Below are positions 1 through 13,789 of a stretch of DNA of 64,000 nucleotides, in pieces. How positions within the stretch are numbered: the first letter of the stretch is position 1; every line of letters begins with the position of its first letter. The position numbers and the translations under genes are program-made. Source of the DNA: Scylla paramamosain (taxonomy: Eukaryota; Arthropoda; Malacostraca; Decapoda; Portunidae); NCBI RefSeq assembly GCF_035594125.1, contig NC_087173.1, forward strand, positions 2,342,486 through 2,406,485. The letters are read 5' to 3'. The notes beneath the pieces are model-generated. The model did not search any database. It was not told the origin of the DNA and saw only the letters and a list, made by a program, of their open reading frames with translations.

Positions 1-1635
<1,635 letters not shown>

Positions 1636-2944
1636 CGGGGGAGGGGGCAGCTCATTCTCATTGCCTCCACGCTGATAACCACTCCGATCTGATGGGAGAA
1701 TGACACAACTCTCTTATGCTCTGGTAATTAACAAATCACATGGTATAACCTGACACTCAATAAAATCAAGGTGATGTGGCACATGACAGTAAAAACTACT
1801 CTTTTAATCTGAAAATAGCATTAAGGTTTTATGCTGTGACTGTGATGTGAGTGAACTTACTGTCACTCTGCCAAGGGTCTGGACGGCCATCCCAGCTACT
1901 GTCCCAGCTGCTACCCATGCCAGAGGAGCCAGTGCCCCCTCGGCTCCCCATGCCTGAACGGCCCCAATTGTCACTGCCACCACCACGCCAACTGCTGCCT
2001 CCCTGAGACCTGTAACCATCACTGTTGCGGCGCCAGTTACTGCCCTCATTGCCTGGATATCCACTGCTTCCAAAGCTATCTTGACTGTTCTCATTCTTCA
2101 TCAAGTCATTGGCACGCTCCTGAAAGATGAAAGGCAAATTATGATTTTAAAGCAAATTTAAAGCCAGCATGGATAAATTATTACCACCTAAACATTTAGC
2201 ATGTTAAATAGTGGTTTGGTGTAATAACAAAAAGCCTTGTGATCCATACAGCTTGAGCCTCCCATTAGTTTATGTCCTGGGTATGAAGCAAACATGTGGT
2301 GATGGATAACCAAATAAAACAAATATCTGATGCTTTTAAAGGAACAAAGGATTAAGGGGGAGGGAGGGAGGGAGGGGGAGGAGGAGGGGGGAGAGGGAGA
2401 GAGATAACACACCTGCATGAAAAGCCTGTTCTCCTCCTGCCGACGCCTCAGCTCCTCTTCCTGTTGCCGGAACTTCTGGGAAAGTTCCTCCTCCTGCCGG
2501 CGCTGTCTTTCCTCTTCAGTGCGACGGTGTTCCTCCCATTCACGCTGTCTTGCCTCGTAATCAGATTTAGTCCTCTGGTTCATTTCTTCTCTCTGCCTCA
2601 ACTCTGTGAGAAGGAATGGAAGCAAATCATGTTAAATAAAAACCACACCACCAACTCTAGCTCATGGTATCTTGTGTGGTACTAACAAAGCTAATCTCAG
2701 TAGAGTGAATGTATCTTACATATCGAAGAACAGAATCAGACAAGCACGACACTCACGTTCACGGAGCATTTCTGTCTCATGTTCATATTTGGCATATTCA
2801 ATTTGCTCTTCCAACTTCCTCTTCTCATCCTGGAGCTCCTTTTCAAGCGCATCCCGTTTCTTGTCAAATAGCTCGTACAACTGTTTCCACTTAAGGCCAT
2901 ACCTAGAGGAAGTCAAAATAACTCAATTTTAGCATCATAGATTT

Positions 2945-2994
<50 letters not shown>

Positions 2995-3720
2995 CATTAC
3001 ACACCATGCATACCCACCCATCATATTTACAGCTGTCAACACTACACATAGGATTCAAGAGTGCAATAACTCACTCATATTCGAAGGAGCCGGGATGGGC
3101 AAAACGAGGACCCTGCTGTCTCTCCTTCACATACTCTGGGTTACGTTTGTTGATATTTATTTCGCTCATGCCCTCATTGTCATCAACAAGAGCCATTTGC
3201 TCCACAATAACAGGACGTGGTGACCTGAAGAAAGAAAATATGGTATATTTGGTGAGAAATATTTAACTCTAAAATCACAAATAACATCTATTTAGTAGTT
3301 CTTATGCTGCGAACAGACATGTTATTTCAAAGTGACAGAAGGGAAGATGATACTCACGCAACCATGAAGAAGCAACCCTCATTACATTTCTTCAAAGCCA
3401 GGTTGGCTGAGGGTTTCTTGCAGAACTCCACGATGCCATCTCCAGTGGCTCTCCCCCTCTCGTCAGTGATGACAATGGCTTTCTCCAACTCACCAAATAC
3501 CTGTGCATAAAGTTTGGAAATTAAAATAAAGACCAAACAACATATAACCAGCTCATGCTGATTGCTCTTCTGTGCTTGTTAGCTGCCTGTCTTCCCCCAT
3601 TCCTGTAACATAACAACACTGGAATTTCTATTCACTCTAAACCCTATTCTGTATACCTCCCTATTGGAAGAGTTAAGAAGAAAAGAAAAAAATCCAAAGG
3701 AAAAACCAATTAATGTTTGA

Positions 3721-3797
<77 letters not shown>

Positions 3798-5852
3798 CAC
3801 AACTAAGTGAAAGCTATCTGCTAGACCAGCACATACCTAGCCTGCATTCCCTTAGGCTGTCACACTCACCGAGAAGGCCTTCTCCAGGAGCTCATTAGTA
3901 ACCCACGTAGAAAGATTGCGGATCTTGAGTGCCGTGCCAGGAGATGAGAAGCGTATCTTTAGCTGCCGGCCCTTATAATCCTTCATGTGGAGCTCCTGGC
4001 GGGCTTTTTCTGCATTGCTTTTGTAGTCCTGCAAATCAGACAAAAAGATTAGATCAGAAAATGGCACTCAAGGTCTTTGTGACTGCCAAAACATTATTTC
4101 TTCTTAAAACTACTTAAAAAGAAAAAGTTTACTTAAAGGATACTTACCATACGAACAAAGGCAAATCCCTTGTTCTTGTCAAAATACACTTCATCATATT
4201 CTCCAAAAGGCTTAAACAGCTCTCTGACGTCATCCTCCTTTATGTCCAATGGCAGGTTGCCCACCCACAATCTACAGTGGTTAGAGAACTTACGGACAGT
4301 CTCCTCACGAGGTGGCAAGTCAATCAGTGGTCCAGCCAACTGCTTCAGTCTCTCAATAATTCTGTCCTGTGGAAGAAAGTAAAACATGGACCTCAATGTT
4401 TTATAAGGACCAAGCCACAACCACATCATATCCCTGACAGTATCAGTACCACTACATAAATACCTCTGCCCTTGCATTCACTTGTCACTGACATTACTTC
4501 CTATGCTATCTTTTTACCTGCTGTCACTGTCATAGTATCTCAAATATCATATAGGTTGCTCTTGATTATGACAAATAGTGCAGCTAGATATACAACACAC
4601 CAGATTCTAACCCACTCATGTGATGTGAGATAGCTCTCTCTGCCCATGAGATCTTGAGGATAAGATGGCTAAGATGTATGGGAATGTTTATAAATGCATG
4701 AATGTAGTTGCCTTGTCTGGACAATCTTGCTTTGAATTTCCAATAAAAGCTAAAAAGCTTGTATGTGTATAACAGCTCTTAAAGTTAACAGTTATTAACT
4801 AATACTGTGATGTGATGGCGTTGTAGTACATATTCAACCTGCCAACAAGGCACAAAGTAGGTTGACACTTTTGTGGACGTGTGTTAGCATGCATAGCCTT
4901 GAAAACAATCCCTCTCAGTTATGCAGTAATATCAACTATATAATTTGCACATATCTTACATTTCTGTAAAGCTGATCCAAGTAAATTGTAAACCTGTCAT
5001 GTTGCATAAATTTCTGGATATTTCATCCATTCGGGGCAACAACTGATCAGTTTCAGTATAACTCAATCATGACATCAAATCTATCTTTGTATTATATGTG
5101 CTAAGTTACATTTGTGCTGCTAGATGGCAACAATTATACAACTGCCTTCTCAACACTGTCATAACACAAAATGACAAAGTACTTGCCTTCTCAATAATGT
5201 TCTAACACTAAATGAATTTCAGCATTAAAAGATGGGATATAATATTGACTCAAATGATACATGAAGGGAAGGGTCATTATTTGAGGTCTTTGCAAGAATC
5301 ATTAGGGACATTCTGGTCAGTGTTGTGCCATCAATGTAGGGATAACTATAACACACGGTCACAGGAAGTGTTGCAATCCAGATTATGTGATCTGTGTGGA
5401 GCTGTCAACGTCATGCATTGTGACTTCTATAAAGTGATCTCATTCAGCCCAACATGAAAAAAATTTAATATTTCTATGACTTATGTATATAGCACATGAA
5501 TCAGGCAGTGCCAAAGAGGTGGCAAGCTATCGAGATGCTGAATGTGATTAACTGTACAATTTTATAACATGGACACTATACTTCATCCAGAAAACTGTAT
5601 GTGTCCACACCTTCAGACCAGCCAGTGGAGGCCGCTTCCCCACCTGAGAAAGAACGGACAGTTTGCAAGCTGTACACTGGTAGTCAAACTTTATGAGAAT
5701 ATGTGCCAATGACCTTCCTATATTCTGCAACAACTTATGCATACTGATATAACAGAATAAAGTAACTAGACAAACAATTTTGAAACTTTGTCCACATTCA
5801 CAAGATATATCCGTTTCTTTGGGAAGGCTAATAAACAATATTTCTCAAAAGC

Positions 5853-5948
<96 letters not shown>

Positions 5949-8413
5949 TCAGATCCATGCAGTTCTGCCATTTTCTTCATGAACTCCTAGCAGAGGCATA
6001 ATGTGATTCTATTATAGAAGTGAAGTACCTAAGTTTTCCACAGCAATTCAGCTGAAAGAGACTGTACCCTCTGTCTGTAGTCAGCTCCCAGAATGATGGT
6101 GTGAAACATGCCGTGTCATCACTTTAGATGCAAAACAAACCACTCACCAAAAATTTGATTCAAATCAGCCAATTTTGTTACACTGGCAGCTGTGGTCTAA
6201 GATAGTTACACTGAGTGACTCAAGGGATCACCTGAAGATCCGCCACCCCACAGGGATCACCTGAAGATCTGCCACCCCAGATTGTCTCACCTGAAGATCC
6301 GCCACCCCAGACTCTCTCACTTGGTTAGGTTAGGTTAGCCTAACCTAACCTAACCTAACAACATGAATGCATTAAAAAACTGAGTGGATATAAAAAATGT
6401 AGAAAAAAGTTTACTTCATTAAAAGTATGGGATCACCTGAAGATCCGCCACCCCAGATTGTCTCACCTGAAGATCTGCCACCCCGAGTGCGGCTGGGGTG
6501 GCGGATCTTCAGGTGATCCGACTCAAGTTTATATTACCTAGTGTTAGCTGGGACTTCTCTTTTTTTTTCTGAGATTGTGTTTTTTTTTTGTTTTTTTTTT
6601 TGCTTAACTGAACATTATTTTTGCACTTTGTGTGTGATAATGGAACCAAGAAAAAGGCCAAGGAGCAAATTGCAGCTAGAAAGTTCCTGAGCCTTGAGGG
6701 AAAAAGAAACAAAGAAATTGCCACTACCACAGATGCGGCATTGCAGGGTTAAGGAAACAGGTGGTGCTGATCCACCACTTCAGAAGAGGCCAGGGAGGCC
6801 TCGTGTCACTCGTGGTAGGACTCTGAAGGTGCTACAGTGTCAAGTGGACAATGAACTTAGCCTCAATGCAAAAGAACTGAAGGATAAGAACCCCGGGCTC
6901 CTTCAGAACACATCAGTGCACATCATAGAGTAATGTTTCCAGAACCACCTCAAATTTTAGTATTGTGCACCAAGAAAGATGCCCATTATAACAGCCTTGC
7001 AAAAGACTTGTTTTGCTGCAAATACTTAGCATGGCACCCAGAGAAGTGGAAGACAGTTAGTTCTATGGTATGAGGCCACCTTCACAGTGACTGGTAACTG
7101 AGGGGAGGAAGGTAAGTTGCATCTAGACTTGGATCCTCGCCTCCCTAAATACAATGAGAGGCTGTAGATCACTCAGCGTGATGGTGTGAGAGTAATTTAG
7201 GTATTATGGCACTGGGAAATTAGTAGTGTTGCCTAACCTCACAGAGAATGAAGACATATTTTGAACTTATTGTTGATCTTGGGGACTGTTTCACATCTGC
7301 CAAAGTAAAATACTTAAGCAAGATGGAGCACTGGCTCACACTGCCAAATCAATCAATGAATGGCTGAGTGGGTGGACACTGAATACATTAAGGACTGGCT
7401 GGATAATAGTCCTGACTTCACCCCATTGAAAATTTGTGGAGCATGATAAAATGTCAGTCACAACACTCAAGTTCATTGTCCTATATCCAAGACAACTCAG
7501 ATAAATCAGAACCTTCCCCCCTCCTCAAACACCTAGCTTTATTTGTTCAGAAACAAACCCAGAGTTGCCTAAAGAGGAAAGGAATTGTAACTGTAACATT
7601 GAGAGGGATGTGTCAGGCCCATATGGCACTATGTTTAGAGTTAAGCGATACTAAGGCTGTAGTTATATTTTATATCAGGTGAAGAGTATGGGTACAGGAT
7701 AGAAAAAGCCTTAAGTTGGATAGAAAAAAAAAAGAAAAAAAAAAAAGAGGGATTCAGTAAACACATTAGAAAGACAAGGAGGGGGGGACAGGGGAATGAG
7801 AGGGAGGATAGGTGAGGGAAGGTAAAGTATAAACTCAGGTATAATGAGGACAGAAGAGGTGTGAGAGTGACATGGGAATATTACAAAATGAGTAAAGTGG
7901 TAAAGATGACCTGGTCATTAGATATGAGTAAGGTGTGTGTCACCTATGCATAAATGGGCTATGACAAGTCTCCCATTGTCTATTCTTATGGAATGGTAGT
8001 GACCAAGGGAAGATGGAGGGTTTGACTTCCTGTAGTTCATTGGTGTTGAAGTCAGATTACTATCTCATGAAAAAGGATATTTTAAAGGTAGGAAAGTAAT
8101 CGCAGACAGGGACAAATGTAAGTGATGGGTGTGATTGAGGCTTCACGTGCTTAAGTTATCAACCCTGAAGTTTCCAGCAATGTCCACCTGGCTCAACATC
8201 CAGTGAGGGATGATAGGAGGGAAAAGGAGAATTCTAGGAAACAGTGAAGATAATAGAAGATGAAGAGGGGAAAGAGACTGTTCATTTAAGGGCATAAAGA
8301 ATGGCATACAGTTCTGGAGTGAGGACACTGGCTTACAGGGGTAGACAATATTGAGTGGGTGGCAGGAAGGAGTACTGAAAAGTTAGAGCCTAAGGTAAAT
8401 TTTGAACTGTCAG

Positions 8414-8492
<79 letters not shown>

Positions 8493-10739
8493 GTGCTGTT
8501 GGCATGTGCAGGAAGGTGGGCTAAGATGAGGCTATGAAGGGCATGATGGGGTGTGTTGATCTTTGGTGAGAAATCAAGAAATACACAAGTGCAAATAAAT
8601 AGGGAGAATCAACCAAGGGGGAAACTGATGGATGTAGAAGGGTAGTGGCCAGAGCAGGAACAGAAGGCTGTGAGAGAATGGCACACATGCGCTGGGGGCA
8701 GGGCAACAGTAATCGTGAGGTAGAGAGGGTGTGTATATGAGGGGCAGTAAGCATTAGGGTTGGGAATTGGTGGTAACAAGCAAAGGCTCTAAGAGAAATA
8801 AGGTCTTGATGGCAGAAGGGAGGCAGTCCTGACTCTACTTACTCAACAAGAGAGAAACACAAGGCACCTAGGGCCAGGCAGAGACCAAGGTAGTATACAG
8901 AATCAGGTGGTTGAGAACAGAAAAAGCAGAGGAATAAATGTGGTAGCAATAGTCTTGGATGGATAGGATGAGAGAAACACCTCAGTGTACATAGGATTTT
9001 ATGGCCCATGCCCCATAAGATATGGGGTGTGTTTATTGATGGCAAATGTGCTGTAGAGCTGTTTTTAATGGTCTGAACATGTAAGATGAGTCAAAGATCA
9101 GGCCTAGAAGAGGAAGGTACACCCAACAAAATATTAAAGGTAATGTAAATTTTATCTATTTATTTATTTATTTTTTGTTAGCATAGGATGTTATGAAGCA
9201 AAAAAAAAAAAAAAAAAAAAAAAAATGTTTGCTGACTACACATCTTGCAGCTGCCTCAACAGTCTGGATAATACATGGCAAGGTACATTTCTCGACTAAA
9301 AAATCAACACTAGTGTAAAATAATGGAAAAAATATACTCAAACATATTGTGAACTTACTAAGACTTACAACTAAAAAGCATACTATTCCTCATAAGTCCA
9401 TGTCTCCATCCTGATAAAGCCACTGTCTAAATATAAAGTTTAGCACACTCAAAAGGGATTCACAGATTCATTATCACAGACATACAGGCAACATTTTCAA
9501 AACCATACAACTTCCACTGGTAAATAATTTGGCCTAACTTGACCCTGTGGAGTACCAACAAACCTCAGCATCCCATGGCCTGCAGGGTGCCACACGACTG
9601 TCACCCACCATGTATGTGGTGAAGCTCTGCAGTGAGGCATTCAGTTAGTGCTCCACAGGGTAAAAAAAAAAAAAAAGTTCAGATTACTCATTCAGCAGGA
9701 CCCATATTCTCCATGAATGCCATCTGCTACACATCCCCCTGAGACTGGCAGCAAGACAGGCCAAGCAGTTACAACAGAATTCAGACACCCACATTCTCCT
9801 CACACAACGCACCCATCTGGCAATATGTTCCTGCCTATACTCACCCTGGAAGGTCACAACAAGTTGCAGCCTTCCCTTCCCACACTGTCTAAGCTCCAAA
9901 ACAGCAACACTCAGCATTTCAATATCTGAGCCACCTTTAAGCTTAAAAAAAAAATAAATAAATAAATAAAATTAAATAAATAAATAAATAAATAAATAAA
10001 ATAAAACATAGTTAAAACACTGATCATTAATTAACGAAGGGCACCCACCACCAAAGCATGTAACAGAGGACCTCACACACTACATATTGATAATAGTACA
10101 CACGAGGTCAGTGACACAGGGGCACCTTACCAGTCACACCTTGGCCTCGCCCCCTGTACGCCAATCCCTTGCCCATGGCTCCCTCTACACCCAACCCCGC
10201 CCCGCCCTGCCCCGCACGCCGCTCACCTGTCCTCGGTCGCCCCTGTCGCCGCCGTAGCCGCCGCCGCCGCCGCCTCCTCCACGCCCTCGACCCCCTCGGC
10301 CGCCCCTGTAGTAGCCGCCGCCGCCGCCGCCGCCCCGGTGGTGATCCGGTCTGGCGTCGGCATTGTTGGCGGCGTTGCTGTTGGGAGCGTGGCCTGGGGT
10401 GCTGTTGGCGTGGTGGGCGCCGCCACGCCCGACATTGTGGGCGCCGCCGCGACCCCCTTCAAGAGATCCTATGCCGCCAGGGATGCCCTGATTGGTGGCG
10501 CCCAGACTACCAATGCCTCCGGGGACCGGAGTGGAGGTCTGCACGGAGCCGGGCCCGCCGCCCCTGCCGCCGCCAGGGCCGCCGCCGCCACCCCGGTTTC
10601 CCCGGAATCCTCCTCTGCCGCCTCGCCCGCCGCCACGGAAACTGTTGGCGTTATCACTGTTTTCATTGGCCTTGGGTGTCTGCGGCTCTTTCTTGACGTT
10701 CTCAAGGTTCTTAGATTGAGCCTGTGCCTCCATAGCCAT
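1636..10739 (-). CDS. nonA: nonA/hrp65 (NONO-SFPQ, DBHS family) RNA-binding protein, 3' end missing
   Basis: Exons in transcript order, minus strand: 10227-10739, 4148-4366, 3870-4028, 3358-3500, 3075-3224, 2757-2902, 2413-2603, 1861-2119, 1636-1688. All junctions are GT-AG and the phases agree, giving 611 codons so far. Exon 1 is a Gly/Arg/Asn-rich low-complexity region of 171 codons. Exon 2 carries RRM1 (RNP2 LWVGNLP, RNP1 KGFAFVRM), exons 3-4 carry RRM2 ([23 protein letters not shown]), exon 5 the NOPS segment ([21 protein letters not shown]), exons 6-7 a long charged coiled coil ([19 protein letters not shown]), and exons 8-9 a Gly/Ser/Trp/Arg-rich tail ending NELPPPP. This order is diagnostic of DBHS proteins, nuclear RNA/DNA-binding dimers involved in splicing, transcription and mRNA export (family knowledge). 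The start is the first of two near ATGs (MAMEAQ), in a good context (GCCATGG). No stop follows exon 9, so the last exon(s) lie in 1-1635 unrecognised or beyond the left edge. Confidence 0.93.
2946..2992. repeat. (GA)n microsatellite in a nonA intron
   Basis: Pure GA run in the short intron between nonA exons 5 and 6. It takes up about a quarter of that 172-bp intron. Confidence 0.95.
3723..3794. repeat. (GT)n microsatellite in a nonA intron
   Basis: Pure GT run in the intron between nonA exons 3 and 4. Confidence 0.95.
5856..5946. repeat. (AG)n microsatellite in nonA intron 1
   Basis: Pure AG run in the long first intron of the nonA-like gene. Confidence 0.95.
6225..6519. mobile_element. 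295-bp MITE with 26-bp perfect TIRs and 8-bp TSD
   Basis: Both ends carry the same 26-bp inverted repeat, beginning GGATCACCTGAAGATCCG and ending CCACCCCA. Directly outside lies a perfect 8-bp duplication, GACTCAAG, at 6217-6224 and 6520-6527. The TIR core is repeated inside (near 6254, 6288, 6429 and 6464, all in the left-end orientation), and the 6464 copy forms a hairpin with the right end. The centre (about 6323-6358) is a palindrome of GGTTA units meeting CCTAA units. There is no coding capacity, so it is non-autonomous. The 8-bp TSD fits hAT, P or Merlin superfamilies; the GG terminus leans towards Merlin, but that is inference. Confidence 0.85.
6640..7455 (+). pseudogene. Decayed Tc1/mariner (Tc1-like) transposase
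   Basis: Pieces of a Tc1-like transposase can be read in order across shifting frames: MEPRKRPR at 6640, the GRPR-type hook ([13 protein letters not shown]) and the second helix-turn-helix ([17 protein letters not shown]) around 6790-6930. Next come a WHPEKWKTV segment at about 7030, a SVMV-stop-E remnant at about 7180, the second catalytic Asp block [16 protein letters not shown] at about 7320-7365, and a [11 protein letters not shown] segment running (with a frameshift) into [10 protein letters not shown], the DD34E glutamate block, at about 7400-7450. Several stops and frameshifts make it non-functional. It sits in nonA intron 1 in the opposite orientation to the host gene. Confidence 0.8.
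8120..9070 (-). pseudogene. Decayed non-LTR retrotransposon, RT C-terminus plus RNase H
   Basis: On the minus strand, from 9070 downwards, broken frames give the end of a Jockey/I-type reverse-transcriptase ORF: LRCFSHP and SVYYLG near 8890-9000, then VESGLPP and [15 protein letters not shown] around 8770-8830. An RNase H remnant follows: [15 protein letters not shown] near 8290-8330, and a [13 protein letters not shown] segment near 8160-8190, matching the HVGIPGNExAD block of retroelement RNase H. An (AT)n run at 8417-8490 splits the two parts. Many stops are present, so it is dead. The clade assignment is tentative. Confidence 0.65.
8417..8490. repeat. (AT)n microsatellite
   Basis: Pure AT run inside the decayed retrotransposon of nonA intron 1. 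Confidence 0.95.
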
Positions 10740-10960
10740 GGCTTGAGAAAGTACAAGGCTAAACCACACGCCCAACAGCTTGACAAGATGGCGGGAGAGC
10801 TGCGGGACACACGGCACGAAGGCGCCGCGCGGGATCAATGCTGCGCACGCGCCGCCAGACCCACGCCGCCCGCGTCCCGACCCCCAGGGATCGATAACTG
10901 TCCACACTCACACCACTCTGGCCTCAGGGATTGCATTTACCCTATTCACTAATGATTATT
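10740..10960 (-). promoter_or_regulatory. Probable promoter/5' UTR of the nonA-like gene
   Basis: This is a GC- and CpG-rich stretch just upstream of the nonA start, in otherwise AT-rich surroundings. It contains AAGATGGCGG (about 10787-10796, plus-strand reading), the core of a YY1/Pho-type site. It also contains ATCGATAA (10890-10897), seven of eight bases of the insect DRE motif TATCGATA when read on the minus strand. No TATA box is obvious. Promoter function is inferred from position and composition. Confidence 0.45.
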
Positions 10961-10989
10961 GTACAACAAACAGGTTTTCTACACTATAA

Positions 10990-13600
10990 TAAATAGAAAC
11001 ATGTAATGGATTTAGTTTATCTTGCTTCATGTGTATCAGGTTAGCGCCATGCTGGCCACATCCATACCAATCCGAACGAGTTGGTACCAATATTTATCCT
11101 TTGTTGCATATTTAACAATGTTAATACCAGAGAAATTATGAAAAATAACAATTTCTATTTTATTTTCAGTACTTATACTTACATTGATGTCAACATTATC
11201 ACTAATGGTTTATCTGTTAACAGCTTCATGCGTCATCAGTGCTGCAAGCTTTCCAATTTCTGCACTTGATCTCCATCTCAAGAAACCTCGATTTTGTGCA
11301 GTTATTTACTACTTTTACACTCATCTGCATATCTCCATGCTTAGTCTAAGGGGGAGGGAAGATTAATGAATCTTGCATAAATACACATGCACTACATATA
11401 AATTTGCTATAAACTTTATTTTGATTGAACTGTGCTATAAACTGTAGATTATTTTGTATATAGAAAAATATAATATTATATGAATACAAACATAACAATC
11501 ACAAAGCCACGATATTTTAATGAGCAGAAATGGCTACTTATACAATGTAATATCACAACTTTGATATACATTTAGAAATCTTATGGTCAGTACCACACCA
11601 CTCATTTACAAAACCTGCAAAATCAACTCAGGCAAAAACTGCTTGCTTGCAGCTTTAGAAAATGTACAATATTTTAACTTAATGATTTGGCAGCTAATTA
11701 GAATATTGGAATACTTTTTAACATTAAGCACCGCACCTCTAATTGCTTGTGCTAAGATGCAAACATTCCAGGTACTGGATAGCACCATGTATGGAAGAAA
11801 TTTACACACATATCCACACTCTTCTTTCTAAAATTAAGCAAGAGATACAATATGTAGAAATCATCACCTACTTCCTTCAAAGTACTTCACATTTCTCTTT
11901 ACACAAAGTATACCATTTCAGCTGCCTGATCTCTTAAAAGTACTTTCCATTCTGTTCAAGGAAATATGATCCATCCTTACTTCTGTGCACAACAAATGTT
12001 TAAAGTAAAATGGTTATTATGAAGTAGAACAGCCTGTCTTACACCAATCAATGTTTTTGTGCTAAGAGACATGTAATAATCTTTACTGCTAAAACTTAAA
12101 TAATAAACTATTTATGTTCTTTTTATCATACCATAAAAAGTTATGAGAAACTACAAAACTAAATGTCTTCCAAAATGTCTCTCCACCCAATTATATTGCA
12201 ATTGTAAAATCCAGCAAAATCTAGAGTCAGAAGAATTAAATTTCGAAGAACTGCTGATCTAATGAAAAGAATTTTTCAAATATTTTTTGGCCTCATTCAA
12301 GTAATTTCATTGATGCACTCACACAACAGTTACATGATATCACATTCTAATTTGTGGAAAGATTCACAAAATCAAAAGAAAATTACAGGAAACAGTGGAA
12401 TTCCCAACATGGAACATCCATTACACAGAAAAGTATGCCTTGAATAGTCCACTTAAATCTGATTCTACTGCATGAAAGTACTGGACTGAATGACTTAATA
12501 TCACATTGGTAACTGCAATTAAAAAGATGCCTTCCTCTAGCACCATCCTCTCATTTCTTTCTCAAGCACTCAGCTAAATCCTGAGCTAGGAGACTTAAGA
12601 ACATAATGGAAGTTACAGGAAGTCATTAGACTTGCACATGGTAGTTCTTGTATAAACCATACACACCTATATCAATCTATTACCTTTGTCATACACTTAA
12701 CTAATCTTTTAAAACTCCCTACGGACTCACTGATTACTAAATTTATTCCAGTTACTATTGCTCTAATGTGAACCAATTTCTTCCAATCTCCATTTTCAAC
12801 TCCATACTTGTATAGAAGGTACTTGTACAGAACATGTTTAAGGTCCACTAAAACTTCTGAATATCACTGGTGTATCCCAAAACAGCTACATAATGCTAAT
12901 ACCAAAATCTTCAGATAACAAATTATTTATGCACATGTGTAAATTCATATAAAATTACAAAGCAGTGTTAGCAATACAAAAGTAGAAATATAAATTTATC
13001 AAGTTCACCAAGTCTTAAAGCTACATACAATTAATTCCTGCTTCCAACAGCTCTGTCCTTGGAACTTGTATTGATCTTTGTTGTGCTGGGAAAGTGCCTA
13101 ATCTTTATCCTATAGTTGCTGCCAATTATACCTCTACATATGTTTGCATCTTTGTATACAGTATCTGTATTCAGTTCTATGCCTTCAATTTTCATTATGT
13201 AAAAAAGTATTATGTATAAAATCATAACAAAAATTATTGCACTTGAAATATAATGTTTCCTTTCTTAAAAGTCATAGTAAATCATAAGGGATAAATGTAC
13301 CATATACCAACAGAAAAAACAAGCTAAGTATCATCTAGCTTTAACACTACAAATGAACACAATTTTGTTAATCCACATAGCATGGTGAGGAGATTGCTTT
13401 GAATAAGTAGATAACTGAAGATTAACCTTATAAAGTTTTCATATATACCTGGATGTCCAGATGATCTCGTTTTGCACCCATACACAGAATTATTATCTTT
13501 CTTGCTACCAGCCTATGGGTTCACTGCAGAGCAAAAACATTAAGCCCAATACCATAGTATACTGATGAAAGCATCTTGTCATGAAGCCTACAGAAAGAAG
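10990..13600. other. AT-rich intergenic spacer between nonA and the GK5-like gene
   Basis: No open frame with protein-like composition, RNA gene or transposon was recognised here. The sequence is AT-rich and mostly unique-looking. Confidence 0.5.
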
Positions 13601-13621
13601 ACAAAGCCCACATTGCCCTTG

Positions 13622-13692
13622 TCCAGAGTGGGATCTAAACCAACCTCCTCCTGGTTGTGAGCCAAATGTGTTAACCCCAACATCACCAAGCC
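13622..13692 (-). repeat. tRNA-like SINE head
   Basis: Read on the minus strand, the sequence starts GGCTTGGTGATGTTGGGG, resembling an RNA polymerase III A box. It continues through a possible anticodon arm with loop CTCACAA (CAC anticodon), and ends with GGTTTAGATCCC, close to the B-box consensus GGTTCGANTCC. The arms do not pair well enough for a functional tRNA, so a tRNA-derived SINE remnant is the better reading. Confidence 0.45.
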
Positions 13693-13737
13693 ATTTACAG
13701 TGAAGGGTAGTTGAATAATATGTAATGCTGCAACAAA

Positions 13738-13780
13738 TGTGTGTGTGTGTGTGGGTGTGTGTGTGTGTGTGTGTGTGTGT
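13738..13780. repeat. (GT)n microsatellite
   Basis: GT run with one GGG interruption, next to the tRNA-like SINE head, which may be its tail. Confidence 0.9.
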
Positions 13781-13789
13781 AGAAGTTGT

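Noticed and set aside
6323..6358. Telomere or chromosome-fusion scar
   Set aside because: The TTAGG/CCTAA palindrome is only a few units long and sits inside a bounded MITE with a target duplication.
6640..7455. Active Tc1-like transposon
   Set aside because: At least two frameshifts and several stops interrupt the transposase, and no inverted ends pairing with it were found.
10169..10952. Two long plus-strand frames, Arg/Cys-rich and Ala/Val-rich
   Set aside because: Shadows of the GC-rich, Gly/Arg-coding nonA exon 1 on the other strand.
13622..13692. Functional tRNA-Val gene
   Set aside because: The A- and B-box-like segments are present, but the arms pair poorly and the B box departs from consensus. 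A SINE remnant fits better.
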